Notes: generated by a model not told the origin, from the sequence alone. A stretch of DNA of 64,000 bases from CAZJBS01 sp964544475 (GCA_964544475.1 CAZJBS010000015.1:1-64000), one strand, 5' to 3'; positions 17,253 to 26,760 are shown, counted from the first letter of the stretch. A program made the numbers and translations.

Positions 17253-19649
17253 TTACTTGATCAAGATCATCTTCCGCGCACTGACTAAACCCTCGGCTTC
17301 CAGCCGATAAATATACACGCCGGATGCCGCCGGGTAGCCACTCTCGTTCCTTCCATCCCAGGTCTCGGCATGCACTCCTTGTGCGAATCGTCCATTCGCC
17401 AGAGTTCGAACCTTCTGCCCGAGGACGTTATAGACTTCCAATTTCACGTGGGCGGCTCTCTCCAGCGAAAACCGGATCGTCGTGGATGGATTAAATGGGT
17501 TTGGAAAATTCGGATACAGATGGAACCGGTCGGGAACTGCGATGGTCGGTGCCACGTCTACGATAAGACCGTTGTCGAATATCTGCTTGATCACGGATGC
17601 CTGCGCAAGAAGATTGGCTTTAGCCTCGTCATTCGACAGGCCCCTGGCCCCCAGGTAGGCGTAGAACACATCCTGAGTGTCACCGGCGGCCAAGGTGACG
17701 GGGCCTGAGTTGATGAATACCCTTTGATCACCTGGTACAGCCCCAATCCACACGTCCCACGGCCCGTACGGTTTTGGATCTCCACCTTCGGTCAGCCCCC
17801 TCATGATATTGTATCGCATAGATTCATACTGTTGGATACCGAGATTGCTCCCGCCGAAAGCGGAGGTTGCCTTCAAATCGTACTTCCCCGGGGCGGCTCT
17901 TCGCACAAAACCGTCCGGACCAACCATGAGCAGCGTATCCGTATAGCTGGACGAATCCACCGCCAAACCCTGGAGAATCTGGACGCCACTTGCCCAGAAC
18001 AAGGCATCGTCCCCTTCTGCATTGTACGAATAGACAAGACCCAATGCGCTGTCGGCAGCGGAAAGATCAAAACTCGATTCCTGACCGATATCCGGGTCAG
18101 CCCAGATACTCAGATAGGTTGACGAGTAGCTCTCATCGGATTTGTTGATGAGACGCATTCGAACGATCACGGCTTTGTCCAGAGGATAGGATCCGAATTG
18201 GTAGGTCTGACGTTCGATCTGCACACCCATGGGTTTGACGACATTCCCAACATAATGCGACTGGACCGAGGTGTCACGATCGTTAAAGACGGACCAGGTG
18301 TCATTTAGAGAAATCAGAAGGGGATCGCCCTGGCTGTTTCGCGGGGCATCCGCGGGCCAGTGCGCACCATCGTAGGGCAGGACAAAAAGGCTGGCGGTGG
18401 CTGTGTCGGGGTTTTCTGCCACCAGGTCAAAAGGATCCACGCCGCCATTCAACAATCGCCCGGCTCGGAATTCTCCTTCGTATTCCGCTCGGGACAGCAA
18501 CAGTTCATCGGCTGAATTTCTGCCCGCAACGAACGGCCCGCTGGCAAAGATGAGAGACCCGTTCGGGGTGTCTTTAAAGGTCATTCCGTAATTCACTTGC
18601 GGCTCATCAAAAGCGATGGAGCCATTTTGTGATTGCCACATCCAAATCTCATTGGTATCGGTCACCGCGTACTGCAATCGGGCGGACAATCGAAGGTGCG
18701 GATAAGTTGTTCCCGCGGGATTTGTCGCCGAGAGTATGGCTAGCTGTTCCGTTCCTATGTACCCATGGGCATCCCACTCCAGATCACCGGTGCCGTTGAG
18801 GACCAGCCCGGATGGTCCCGATACAATAGCCAAGGATGCAAGTGTGTATGAATAATCGTCAACGTAATAGTATTTGTTTCGTCCAAAGGTGACGCCTTCC
18901 CGGATGACGATCACCGGCAGTGCGGTATCGGATGTGGCCGCCACCAATCGGAGCACCGTGCCCGCGGGTGGAGCAAATCCATCGGTCACCGGGTTGAATT
19001 GGGTTGCATCATTCGGAATAGCGGCCTGCGCGGTCCTCAAAAATGCAAAATACATGGGGGAACTCAATGTAAAAGGATTGTTGGTTTGACTAGACAAATC
19101 ACTGTACGTGCTGTCGAGTGGCAATACCATATCTCCATAGCCGAAAACTCGTTCACCGGCCGTGTATATCCCGTCTCCGTTTTCATCCCTGACTGAGATG
19201 CAAATCCTCGTTCCATCCGATGTCTGTAAACTTTCGCCGCTGCGAGGACCCACGTTATAGATCGAAAAGGGCACCAGGTCGGGTGCAAGGGTTCCTTCTG
19301 TTCCATAAATGGAAGTCGTGATCCAGTATCGGCTGGAATCCCCATAACGGATCTCATAGGAGTCATTTCCGCCCGGTGCGCCAAATCGGTCCAGACGGTT
19401 GATCGCCTGGGTATTGTTGTTCAGGTGGGTTTGGTAGGGTAGATTTCCGAAGAGTTTGAAAGTCCCTTCGGCGGATGTCGAAATGCCGAATCCGTTGGAA
19501 TCGATGCCTATCAGCAGGCGTGTCTGTGGCAATACGCCGCTTTGTCCTGCCACTTGAACAATCCGACCGAGATTGTCGGGTACGATTTGTGCCGTGAGCC
19601 CATTGTGCAACCACAAGAGGCCGACCATCAGAATGGTAGTGAGTTTCAT
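17253..19649 (-). CDS. Large secreted protein with C-terminal FlgD-like/type IX sorting tail
   Basis: 798 residues from the ATG at 19649, chosen for GGGAGAA upstream and the signal peptide MKLTTILMVGLLWLHNGLTAQ; the longer frame from 19724 has no signal features. The body has no domain I recognise. It is rich in beta-type sequence with DENGDGIYTAGERVFGYGD and other Asp/Gly-rich stretches. The last 85 residues are a sorting domain (NFPNPFNPSTTIRFSLER, GVYIYRLEAEG). Its leader contains an intrinsic terminator at 19692-19713, see findings. Confidence 0.8.
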   Translation of the reverse strand: MKLTTILMVGLLWLHNGLTAQIVPDNLGRIVQVAGQSGVLPQTRLLIGIDSNGFGISTSAEGTFKLFGNLPYQTHLNNNTQAINRLDRFGAPGGNDSYEIRYGDSSRYWITTSIYGTEGTLAPDLVPFSIYNVGPRSGESLQTSDGTRICISVRDENGDGIYTAGERVFGYGDMVLPLDSTYSDLSSQTNNPFTLSSPMYFAFLRTAQAAIPNDATQFNPVTDGFAPPAGTVLRLVAATSDTALPVIVIREGVTFGRNKYYYVDDYSYTLASLAIVSGPSGLVLNGTGDLEWDAHGYIGTEQLAILSATNPAGTTYPHLRLSARLQYAVTDTNEIWMWQSQNGSIAFDEPQVNYGMTFKDTPNGSLIFASGPFVAGRNSADELLLSRAEYEGEFRAGRLLNGGVDPFDLVAENPDTATASLFVLPYDGAHWPADAPRNSQGDPLLISLNDTWSVFNDRDTSVQSHYVGNVVKPMGVQIERQTYQFGSYPLDKAVIVRMRLINKSDESYSSTYLSIWADPDIGQESSFDLSAADSALGLVYSYNAEGDDALFWASGVQILQGLAVDSSSYTDTLLMVGPDGFVRRAAPGKYDLKATSAFGGSNLGIQQYESMRYNIMRGLTEGGDPKPYGPWDVWIGAVPGDQRVFINSGPVTLAAGDTQDVFYAYLGARGLSNDEAKANLLAQASVIKQIFDNGLIVDVAPTIAVPDRFHLYPNFPNPFNPSTTIRFSLERAAHVKLEVYNVLGQKVRTLANGRFAQGVHAETWDGRNESGYPAASGVYIYRLEAEGLVSARKMILIK

Positions 19650-19691
19650 GGCATTCTCCCAAGATAGATGAAGCGCTTTTGCGCGTTGAAA

Positions 19692-19713
19692 AAAGCCGAC
19701 GGTAAGACCGTCG
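19692..19713 (-). terminator. Intrinsic terminator in the leader of 17253-19649
   Basis: On the minus strand CGACGGT-CTT-ACCGTCG (19713 to 19697) forms a perfect 7 bp stem with a 3-base loop, followed after GC by six Ts. It ends 42 bases upstream of the ATG at 19649 with no gene upstream on that strand, so it should act on the leader transcript. Confidence 0.5.
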
Positions 19714-19883
19714 AACACAGTCACTAAAAACGTCCTCTCTCTTGGTTGGGAAGCTGGCGAGCTTGGCCTACGACTCTCTCCTCAGCCTAAGATAAGATAT
19801 GTGTGGCTTTCTGTCAAGCAATATTTTTTGCATAATTGGGACATCAATATCCATCCAACAGATTGACCTCTACATTAGTCTTC

Positions 19884-19928
19884 GGACGCCGCCCGTTCAT
19901 AGGCATAGCGTCCTGAAGGACGCTTTTT
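19884..19928 (+). promoter_or_regulatory. Attenuator-like leader: competing antiterminator and terminator hairpins
   Basis: GCGTCC at 19908-19913 can pair with GGACGC downstream (19918-19923; extended AGCGTCC-tgaa-GGACGCT stem, followed by TTTTT at 19924-19928) to form an intrinsic terminator. It can also pair with an identical GGACGC upstream (19884-19889) to form an antiterminator. The terminator ends 53 bases before the ATG at 19982 and no plus-strand gene lies upstream. It looks like the expression platform of a riboswitch or attenuator; no known aptamer was recognised. Confidence 0.45.
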
Positions 19929-19981
19929 ACTTTTGGCCCGATTGTTCGTCTAATGTGGCAACCAACCTGAGCGGAGGACTC

Positions 19982-20761
19982 ATGAAGCGAATTTGGATAT
20001 GGGCCTTGATGACAGTAACGATGTCCTGTGGCGGATCGATGAAGTTCACAGCCGACCGTCATCAGGCGTCTGTCATCGTTGATGGCCATGCCGACGAATG
20101 GACGACGGGTCTTCAGTTTATAGAAGACGAAAAACTATTTCTGGGGATCCGGCAGGATTCGGACTATCTGTACCTGGTCATCATGCCGCAGGACCGGATG
20201 ACCGGTATGCAGATGCTGATGGGTGGGTTCACCGTGTGGTTCGACCCGAAAGGCGGGAAAAACAGGATCCTTGGTGTGAAATTCCCACTGGCCCCCGAAG
20301 GCGGCATAATGGGTCTGATGATGGAACGCGGGGAACGTGGCAAGAAAAAAAATGAAGGACTGGCGGACGAATTTGACCAACAAATCGAAAGGCGCCTCAG
20401 AGAATATGAAGTGGTCGGACCCGGCCGATATGACCGGCGTCGTTTCGAAAAGGGAGAAGATGGCGATATCGCTGTGGAGATTGGCGTCGAGGAGCGAGGC
20501 ATTATTTATGAGCTCAAGATACCTCTTCGATCCGTTGGTAAGAACTACGGCTTGGATGCGACAGCGGACTGGGTGGGCGTCGGGCTCGAAACCTCGGAGA
20601 AAAAGCGCGAACGCCCGGTCGGTATGGAAGGAATGGGTATGGGCATGGGAGGAGGAGGCGCGCGACCCGGAGGCAGGACTCCGCTCGGCGGCATGGGTCC
20701 CGGCGGTCCGCCATCCGGGCAACAACTGAAATGGTGGACAAAGATCCGTCTGTCTGAATAA
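19982..20761 (+). CDS. Lipoprotein of unknown function
   Basis: 259 residues from the ATG at 19982, with GGAGG 6 bases upstream (the frame extends to 19799 without support). The N-terminus MKRIWIWALMTVTMSCGG is a short lipoprotein-type signal, with Cys at residue 16. Residues about 20-220 resemble a beta-sandwich, carbohydrate-binding-like fold (IVDGHADEWTTGLQFIEDEK, SDYLYLVIMPQ); this is a weak similarity to DOMON/CBM9-type domains. The C-terminus is Gly/Met/Pro rich (GMGMGMGGGGARPGGRTP), probably disordered. It is preceded by an attenuator-like leader. Confidence 0.75.
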   Translation: MKRIWIWALMTVTMSCGGSMKFTADRHQASVIVDGHADEWTTGLQFIEDEKLFLGIRQDSDYLYLVIMPQDRMTGMQMLMGGFTVWFDPKGGKNRILGVKFPLAPEGGIMGLMMERGERGKKKNEGLADEFDQQIERRLREYEVVGPGRYDRRRFEKGEDGDIAVEIGVEERGIIYELKIPLRSVGKNYGLDATADWVGVGLETSEKKRERPVGMEGMGMGMGGGGARPGGRTPLGGMGPGGPPSGQQLKWWTKIRLSE

Positions 20762-21282
20762 TGTCGATCTTCCGTTCCTGATTCAATCAGGTGAAAAGGA
20801 CAGGAAGTACGATTCGATGTACCTCTCCCGGCGGGATGGCACGTGGACCGTCGGTCGTTTGATGGATCCTGCCATGGATCTCGATTCGGCCAAGACGTTG
20901 GTTAAACATATATCCTCTGCCGTGAGGGATCCGCGGATTCGAACAAGGACGCTGCGGATTCTCAGCGATTTTCAATCATTGCCAACGGGTGGCGCGATCG
21001 TGATCCCTTTTTGTTCCGTTTGGCCGGATCAGTGATCGTCACGTCGATGATTGACCCGGTTTTGGTCGTGACGGACGATGGCGACAAAGCCAATGTCACT
21101 CTGGTGATCAATGCGGAGGCCTGGTTTTTCGATGGCCTTGGAGGTTACGTTGATCCGGATATCGTCGCGTTTCACGATGGCATTGCGGCCAATATCCGGA
21201 CGTCGGTCAGAGCATTTCGCGACAACGACCGCAATGGACTGGCCGACGCCGATTGAGGCGCCCCTCAGACCGGTATCATCCA
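20762..21282 (+). pseudogene. Decayed gene remnant
   Basis: No intact gene fits this 521-base stretch. The frame open from 20906 to 21256 ends in a coherent stretch (VTLVINAEAWFFDG, VDPDIVAFHDGIAANIR, RAFRDNDRNG) that resembles the C-terminus of small secreted proteins of FCB bacteria. It has no plausible start, and a stop at 20903 interrupts its upstream part. A second frame (20763-21035) also looks protein-like (KDRKYDSMYLSRRDGTWTVG). I read it as a frameshifted remnant, but a real short protein from one of these frames cannot be excluded. Confidence 0.4.
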
Positions 21283-21909
21283 TTATTCCCTGTACAATTC
21301 CGCATTAGCCTGAGTGACATCCAGGTTGGACCGGCTCAGGCGAAGCAAATGGGCGAAGCGTTTTCCAAACACCTCGCGCGTTCGCCACAAACCATCCGCC
21401 TCACGAATGTAGGTCAGCGTCTCCCCGGCCAGGGTCGTCACGACCGCCGAATCCGAAGAATGGTACCGTACGTCCGCCACGCTCTCCGCCAAAACCTCCG
21501 CCACCGAAAAGCCGGAGCTGTCCGCCAGCATGCGTCGACACAACGACACAAACACGGAAACCGCGTTTGTGTCAGCTTCGATATCGGCAAAAGTGAATTC
21601 TCCAAAACCAAACCGGACCGACAGATCATTGATGGCGGATGGCTGAAGAGAGGCCGGGTAATGAGTGCGAATGAGCCGCACCACTTCTCTGGTGGTCGCC
21701 ACATACGCGCTGAAGTCACTCCGTGACGACGACGCCAGCAGGTCGTACGTTTGACGGTAATTCCGATCCGAAAGACTCCGTGCGAATAGGCGGTGGGCTC
21801 CGTCAGGCGTATCCGGGCGGTTCTGCGTGACCTGGCATCCGCCCAAAAAGGTGAGTATAATAAACCACATGGATCGCATGCGGCAAGGTAGAGAGGTTTT
21901 CCTGCACAT
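21283..21909 (-). CDS. Small lipoprotein of unknown function
   Basis: 208 residues with a lipoprotein signal (MWFIILTFLGGC). The body has DGAHRLFARSLSDRNYRQTYDLLASSSRSDF, suggesting a helical NTF2-like or DUF4878-type lipoprotein domain; this is tentative. The start is either ATG 21909, or ATG 21879 giving a shorter signal; neither has a strong ribosome binding site. It is divergent from the aminotransferase gene. Confidence 0.7.
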   Translation of the reverse strand: MCRKTSLPCRMRSMWFIILTFLGGCQVTQNRPDTPDGAHRLFARSLSDRNYRQTYDLLASSSRSDFSAYVATTREVVRLIRTHYPASLQPSAINDLSVRFGFGEFTFADIEADTNAVSVFVSLCRRMLADSSGFSVAEVLAESVADVRYHSSDSAVVTTLAGETLTYIREADGLWRTREVFGKRFAHLLRLSRSNLDVTQANAELYRE

Positions 21910-22013
21910 GCAAGCAAACGATGGACTGACGGCCCTGTCAAAACCGTATTTCGGCTTTCAAAGACGGGGGTGAATGATTATATTATCCCAACCTTTCACA
22001 GTGGAATTCCTGA

Positions 22014-23156
22014 ATGAAACAACGTCTCTTCACGCCGGGTCCGACGCCCGTGCCGGAAAGGGTCATGCTGGCCATGGCCCAGCCTATTATTCATCATCGA
22101 AACAAAGAGTTCGAGGACCTCTTTTGCGAGGTCAACGACGGCCTCCAGTACCTGTACCAGACCGCCCAACCGGTTCTGACCTTTGCTTCATCCGGCACAG
22201 GCGCCATGGAGGCGGCTTTTGTCAATTGCCACTCGCATGGCGATACCATTCTCAATCTGGAATGCGGCAAATTCGGTGAACGCTGGACGGCCCTGCCGAA
22301 AGCGTATGGCCTGGAGGTCGACGTTTTGAGACTTCCCTGGGGTCTTTCTCCCGATCCGGATGGGGTGAAGGAATTTCTGAAGAAAAAGCCGACGGTTCGT
22401 TCGGTGGTGATGACCCACAGTGAAACGTCGACCGGAGCCTTCACCGATGTGCAGGCGATGGCCAGGGTCGTTCGTGAACACTCGGATGCGTTGGTGATCG
22501 TGGACGGCGTCACGTCGGTGGGCGCCATGGAATTGCGATTTGACGATTGGGGCCTGGATGTGGCTGTCACGGGGTCCCAGAAAGGATTGATGTTGCCGCC
22601 GGGCCTCGGTATCTGCGCCGTGTCGAAACGCGCCCAAAACGCGGCGGCGGCGTCCAACCTGCCCAGGTTCTATTTTGATTTCAACCGCGCCATCGAAGAC
22701 TGGCGCAAAGGTACGACTCCGTTCACGCCGGCCGTGTCGCTGATCATCGGTCTGCGGGAAGCCTTGCGCATGATGCGCGAAGAGGGTCTTGAAAACGTGT
22801 GGCGCCGGCATGCCATGATGGCCGAAGGGTGTCGGCGTGCGATGCGGGCGTTGGGCCTCGAACTTCTTGCCCGACAACCCGCCAATGCCGTCACCGCTGT
22901 CAAAGTGCCGGCTGGCATCGACGGGGAGGAGCTTTTCAAGAAACTCCGTTCGAGATTCGGAATGACGCTCGCTGGAGGCCAGGATAATCTGAAAGGCAGG
23001 ATTTTCCGCGTGTCCCACCTGGGCTACTACGACGCCTTCGACATGCTGGCTGTTTTGGCTGGCATTGAACGGGTCCTTAGTGAGTTCGGTTATCGGTTCG
23101 AACCGGGTTTGGGTGTAAAAACGTTTCAGACGTACGCCATGGAATCTCACGTATGA
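22014..23156 (+). CDS. Class V aminotransferase (alanine-glyoxylate/serine-glyoxylate family)
   Basis: 380 residues. It opens with the family pattern LFTPGPTPVPERVMLAMAQP and HHRNKEFEDLF, has the PLP Lys190 in TGSQKGLMLPPGL and an Asp in VDGVTSVGAME. It transfers amino groups between Ala, Ser or phosphoserine-type donors and glyoxylate or related acceptors. With serA about 5 kb downstream it could serve in serine synthesis, but this is inference. Its stop overlaps the ATG of the sensor kinase (ATGA), which is unusual for a metabolic enzyme. Confidence 0.9.
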   Translation: MKQRLFTPGPTPVPERVMLAMAQPIIHHRNKEFEDLFCEVNDGLQYLYQTAQPVLTFASSGTGAMEAAFVNCHSHGDTILNLECGKFGERWTALPKAYGLEVDVLRLPWGLSPDPDGVKEFLKKKPTVRSVVMTHSETSTGAFTDVQAMARVVREHSDALVIVDGVTSVGAMELRFDDWGLDVAVTGSQKGLMLPPGLGICAVSKRAQNAAAASNLPRFYFDFNRAIEDWRKGTTPFTPAVSLIIGLREALRMMREEGLENVWRRHAMMAEGCRRAMRALGLELLARQPANAVTAVKVPAGIDGEELFKKLRSRFGMTLAGGQDNLKGRIFRVSHLGYYDAFDMLAVLAGIERVLSEFGYRFEPGLGVKTFQTYAMESHV

Positions 23157-26095
23157 GGAATGCCGCAGCCACATGGCTTGTCATTTGGTTCGCGGTCGCT
23201 ACCGGTGGATTCGGCCAGGTTCTTGAGCCATATCGTATTCACAATTACTCTGCCAAAGAAACCGCCGGATTTTTCCAGAATTGGTATTCGGCCCAGGACA
23301 GCCAGGGTGTCATGTTTTTTGGCAATGGCGGCAGGGGCACTGTGATGGAGTTCGACGGCCACTACTGGCGGCATTATCCGATGGTGCATCCCGGCGGCGT
23401 TTTTTCATTGGACGTTGACAGTTCGGGCGTCATCTGGGTGGGGGCTTATGGCGAATTTGGATACCTGAAGCCAGATGCCCGGGGAGAATTGAAATGGAGA
23501 AATCTCGCCGCCGACCTGCCGGATTCGACAGGACCATTCACATCCGTATGGAAGACGTTTGTTCTTGGACACAAAGTGTTATTTAACACTTTCACGGATT
23601 TGTTTGTTTTCGAAGACAGCCGTTTCCGGATCTTCCATCCCAGAAATCAATTTCACATTGCCCAACGATTTGAAAATTCCATGTGGATTCGGGATATCGG
23701 ATGGGGTCTGTTTGAATACGCGGCGGACGGGGATTCGCTGCGTTTTGTTCCGGGTACTGAATTTTTTGCTGACAAGAAAGTCGATGCGATCCTGCCAAGA
23801 ACGGATGGAACGCTGATCCTGGTTACGCGGAGCGACGGGCTGTTTCTTTTCGACCGCGGCGCGGCGCGGGTTAGGCGATTCTCGACCGATGCCGATCCGA
23901 TTCTGCAGTCGAGGACGTATTACTCCGGCGCACGACTCCACAACGGTTGGTACGCTCTCGGCACACTGGACGACGGCTTGTACGTTGTGGATGAGCTTGG
24001 TCACCTCCGTCATCACATCTCCACGGACGAAGGCCTCCAGTCGCCCGTCATCCGGCACGTATTTGTAGACCGGCATGGTTTGGTCTGGCTCGCCCTGGAA
24101 GGAGGCATCTCGACCGTCGATTTTTCGCCGCCAGTGACGGTGGCCAGGACCGGCACGGCATTTCCCGGGAAGATGCTTGGCCTGGCGCGCTGGCAGGGTC
24201 GCTTGTACATATCGACCACCCAGGGCCTGGTCTTTCTGAAAGACGGAACAGGGCCGCTCCTCTATGAACATGTACCGGGTATCACTACGCAGACGTTGGA
24301 CTTGTTGGTGTCTGGAGGGGACCTGGTGGTGTCAGAAAACAAAATATATGTGCTGAGGTCTTCGAATCGCATGGAAGCGATCAGCCAGGATGATCGGGCG
24401 CTTTCATTGGGACCGATCCGGCAAACCCATCCGAGCGCCGCGGTGGGATTGGCCTCCGGCCTGTTGATCATCACCAAAGAGAATGGGTCGTGGCACAAGT
24501 GGCAGATTTTCGAATCCTTGCGGGACAATATCTGGTCCATCGTTCAGGATTCCACGGTATCCGACGACTCCCTTCGATTATGGGGAGGATACCGTCTGGG
24601 AGGAGTCGTTCGGATAACCATCGATCCGTTGACGCGCGGTTACCATGTCGAGGAGTTTGGTTCAGCTCATGGCTTGCCGGAGGGTTATGCTTATGTTTTT
24701 GATCTCGACGGGCGGCCGGTGATCGGCACGGAAAAAGGCCTGTATCGTCCCCTAAGTGCCACGCCGATGCGCTTTGGACCGGATTCGTCACTCGGATGGA
24801 TGTTTGTCGATACGACGCGCAGTGTGTACCGGCTGGTGCAGGATCGCAACGGCGACGTCTGGGTCAATTGGCAGGGATCGATCATGAGGGCAAGACGGGC
24901 AGGAAATGGGTATGCCATCGATTCGTCATTCGCGAGACTGGTGGAGGACATAGATCAGGTCGAACGGATCATGATCGATACCGGCGGCGTGGTGTGGTTC
25001 GCCGGATTTGAAGGTTTGGCCCGCTTCGATCCAACGATGTCCGGCCGCATGACACTGCCCTACGGCGCCAGGATTCAAATGGTGACTTGCGGAGATTCCA
25101 TCCTCTTCGGCGGATTCCAAACTGAAGATACCAATAATGCGGGTCCGGAGTTGCCGTATTCCATGAATTCCCTGACGTTTCAATTCGCGGCCCCCTTCTT
25201 CGACGAACCGAACCGTCTGGAATTCTCATGGAAAATGGAAGGATACGACGAAACATGGACACCCTGGAAATCCGAACACAAGGCCAACTACACAAATCTG
25301 GACGAAGGTTCATATCGGTTTCGGGTGTTGGCGAGGAATCGATATAACCTCGCCGGCGCCGAAGCTGTTTTCCGGTTTCATGTCGATCCGCCCTGGCATC
25401 GCACGTGGTGGTTTTTTGTCTTGTGTCTCGTGGCGCTGGCCGGCGCTTTGGTTCCCATCTATCACTACCGTGTCAACCGGCTTCTGGCTGTGGAAAGACT
25501 GCGCGTGCGCATTGCCAGTGACCTCCATGACGACATTGGATCGACCCTGACGAAAGTGTCGATCTTTTCGGAAATGGTCCAAACCGAGGACGATCCGAAA
25601 GAACGGCAGCGCCTTTTGTCGGACATCGGGACCATGAGCCGTACCGTGATACGGACGATGAGCGACATTGTGTGGTCCATCGATGCCCGCAACGACGACC
25701 TTGACCATCTTTTCATCCGAATGACGGATTTTGCGCAGAGCATTCTGGAGCCTCTGGGCATACGGGTACAATGGGATCGCGAGGGGATCTCGCCGGATCG
25801 AAAACTCCCGCTGGACGTCCGGCAAAACGTCTATTTGATTTTGAAGGAATGCGTCAATAATATAGCCAAGTACTCCGGAGCAACCGAAGTGAACGTGAAT
25901 TTCGTACGTCTCGGCCGTCGCCTGACCCTTACCATCCGTGACAACGGACGCGGCATACCGCCGGAGCGTTTGGAACGCGGCCATGGGCTCCGCAATATGC
26001 GTGAACGGGCTCACCGAATCGGCGGCACCCTGGTTGTCCGATCCGAAAATGGCACTACCGTCGAACTCAACATACCGCGCCTGCCGGGTTCCTGA
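23153..26095 (+). CDS. Propeller-type sensor histidine kinase (second system)
   Basis: 980 residues. Signal peptide at 1-21 (AATWLVIWFAVATGGFGQ), then Reg_prop-like blades, a Y_Y_Y domain near 675-740, one membrane helix near 750-772, a HisKA_3 box with His792 (SDLHDDIGSTLTKVSIFSEM), an N box (KECVNNIAKYSG), DNGRGIP and GHGLRNMRERA. It begins on the aminotransferase stop codon and is followed 17 bases later by its regulator. It is the same architecture as the kinase at 6000-9038 but clearly diverged. The input signal is unknown. Confidence 0.92.
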   Translation: MRNAAATWLVIWFAVATGGFGQVLEPYRIHNYSAKETAGFFQNWYSAQDSQGVMFFGNGGRGTVMEFDGHYWRHYPMVHPGGVFSLDVDSSGVIWVGAYGEFGYLKPDARGELKWRNLAADLPDSTGPFTSVWKTFVLGHKVLFNTFTDLFVFEDSRFRIFHPRNQFHIAQRFENSMWIRDIGWGLFEYAADGDSLRFVPGTEFFADKKVDAILPRTDGTLILVTRSDGLFLFDRGAARVRRFSTDADPILQSRTYYSGARLHNGWYALGTLDDGLYVVDELGHLRHHISTDEGLQSPVIRHVFVDRHGLVWLALEGGISTVDFSPPVTVARTGTAFPGKMLGLARWQGRLYISTTQGLVFLKDGTGPLLYEHVPGITTQTLDLLVSGGDLVVSENKIYVLRSSNRMEAISQDDRALSLGPIRQTHPSAAVGLASGLLIITKENGSWHKWQIFESLRDNIWSIVQDSTVSDDSLRLWGGYRLGGVVRITIDPLTRGYHVEEFGSAHGLPEGYAYVFDLDGRPVIGTEKGLYRPLSATPMRFGPDSSLGWMFVDTTRSVYRLVQDRNGDVWVNWQGSIMRARRAGNGYAIDSSFARLVEDIDQVERIMIDTGGVVWFAGFEGLARFDPTMSGRMTLPYGARIQMVTCGDSILFGGFQTEDTNNAGPELPYSMNSLTFQFAAPFFDEPNRLEFSWKMEGYDETWTPWKSEHKANYTNLDEGSYRFRVLARNRYNLAGAEAVFRFHVDPPWHRTWWFFVLCLVALAGALVPIYHYRVNRLLAVERLRVRIASDLHDDIGSTLTKVSIFSEMVQTEDDPKERQRLLSDIGTMSRTVIRTMSDIVWSIDARNDDLDHLFIRMTDFAQSILEPLGIRVQWDREGISPDRKLPLDVRQNVYLILKECVNNIAKYSGATEVNVNFVRLGRRLTLTIRDNGRGIPPERLERGHGLRNMRERAHRIGGTLVVRSENGTTVELNIPRLPGS

Positions 26096-26112
26096 CGGTC
26101 CGAAGTCAGCAC

Positions 26113-26760
26113 ATGGAGAAAGCCATTGTGAACAAAATCAACACCGGTATCATAGAAGACGATGCCGCCATTCGTGAGAGCATTCAGAAGTATCTCCAGC
26201 GACAGGAACGCGTACAATGTGTTTTGGCGTGCGAATCCGTTGAGGCCTTCCTGTCACGGATGCCCGTTGAGCAGCCCGTTGATGTTATTCTCCTGGACAT
26301 TGGATTGCCGGGTATGAGCGGTATCGAGGGAATTCCGATCATTAAGGAACAGTCTCCGTCGGCCGATATCCTGATGCTGACCGTGCATCACGATCCGGAA
26401 AAAGTGTTCGATTCACTTCGGGCCGGCGCCACGGGATACTTGTTGAAGAATACTCCTTTGGCGGAAATCGTCGAAGGCATCGTCCAGGTGTTCGCCGGCG
26501 GATCACCCATGTCCCCACAAATCGCCCGCAAAGTGATCGACTATTTTGGTGCGGGCCGAAAGGTGCACGGGGAATTGCTGACGTCGAGGGAACAGGAAGT
26601 TGTAAACGCTCTCGTCAACGGATTGTCATACAAAATGATCGCCGACAAACTGCACGTCGGCATCGACGCCGTCCGCTTTCACATCAAAAACATCTATCGT
26701 AAACTCCACGTGAATTCACGCGCTGAGGTCGTCGCGAAGACTTTCAAAGGCCGCCTTTAG
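26113..26760 (+). CDS. NarL/FixJ-family response regulator
   Basis: Up to 215 residues: receiver with IIEDDAA, phospho-acceptor Asp in VILLDIGLPGMSG and Lys in LLKNTPL, then a LuxR-type HTH (LTSREQEVVNALVNGLSYKM, FHIKNIYRKLHVNSRAEV). The start may be GTG at 26128 rather than ATG at 26113, because GGAGAAA lies 8 bases before the GTG and nothing suitable precedes the ATG. It is the cognate regulator of the kinase just upstream. Confidence 0.93.
   Translation: MEKAIVNKINTGIIEDDAAIRESIQKYLQRQERVQCVLACESVEAFLSRMPVEQPVDVILLDIGLPGMSGIEGIPIIKEQSPSADILMLTVHHDPEKVFDSLRAGATGYLLKNTPLAEIVEGIVQVFAGGSPMSPQIARKVIDYFGAGRKVHGELLTSREQEVVNALVNGLSYKMIADKLHVGIDAVRFHIKNIYRKLHVNSRAEVVAKTFKGRL

Larger units (their letters stand above)
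19650..19981. promoter_or_regulatory. 332-base divergent intergenic region with two leader terminators
   Basis: No gene is present. It holds the divergent control region of the secreted protein (minus) and the lipoprotein (plus). A minus-strand terminator lies at 19692-19713 and a plus-strand terminator with an alternative pairing partner at 19884-19928, each about 50 bases before the start codon it faces. A further short inverted repeat AAGCT-GGCG-AGCTT is at 19751-19764. Confidence 0.5.
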
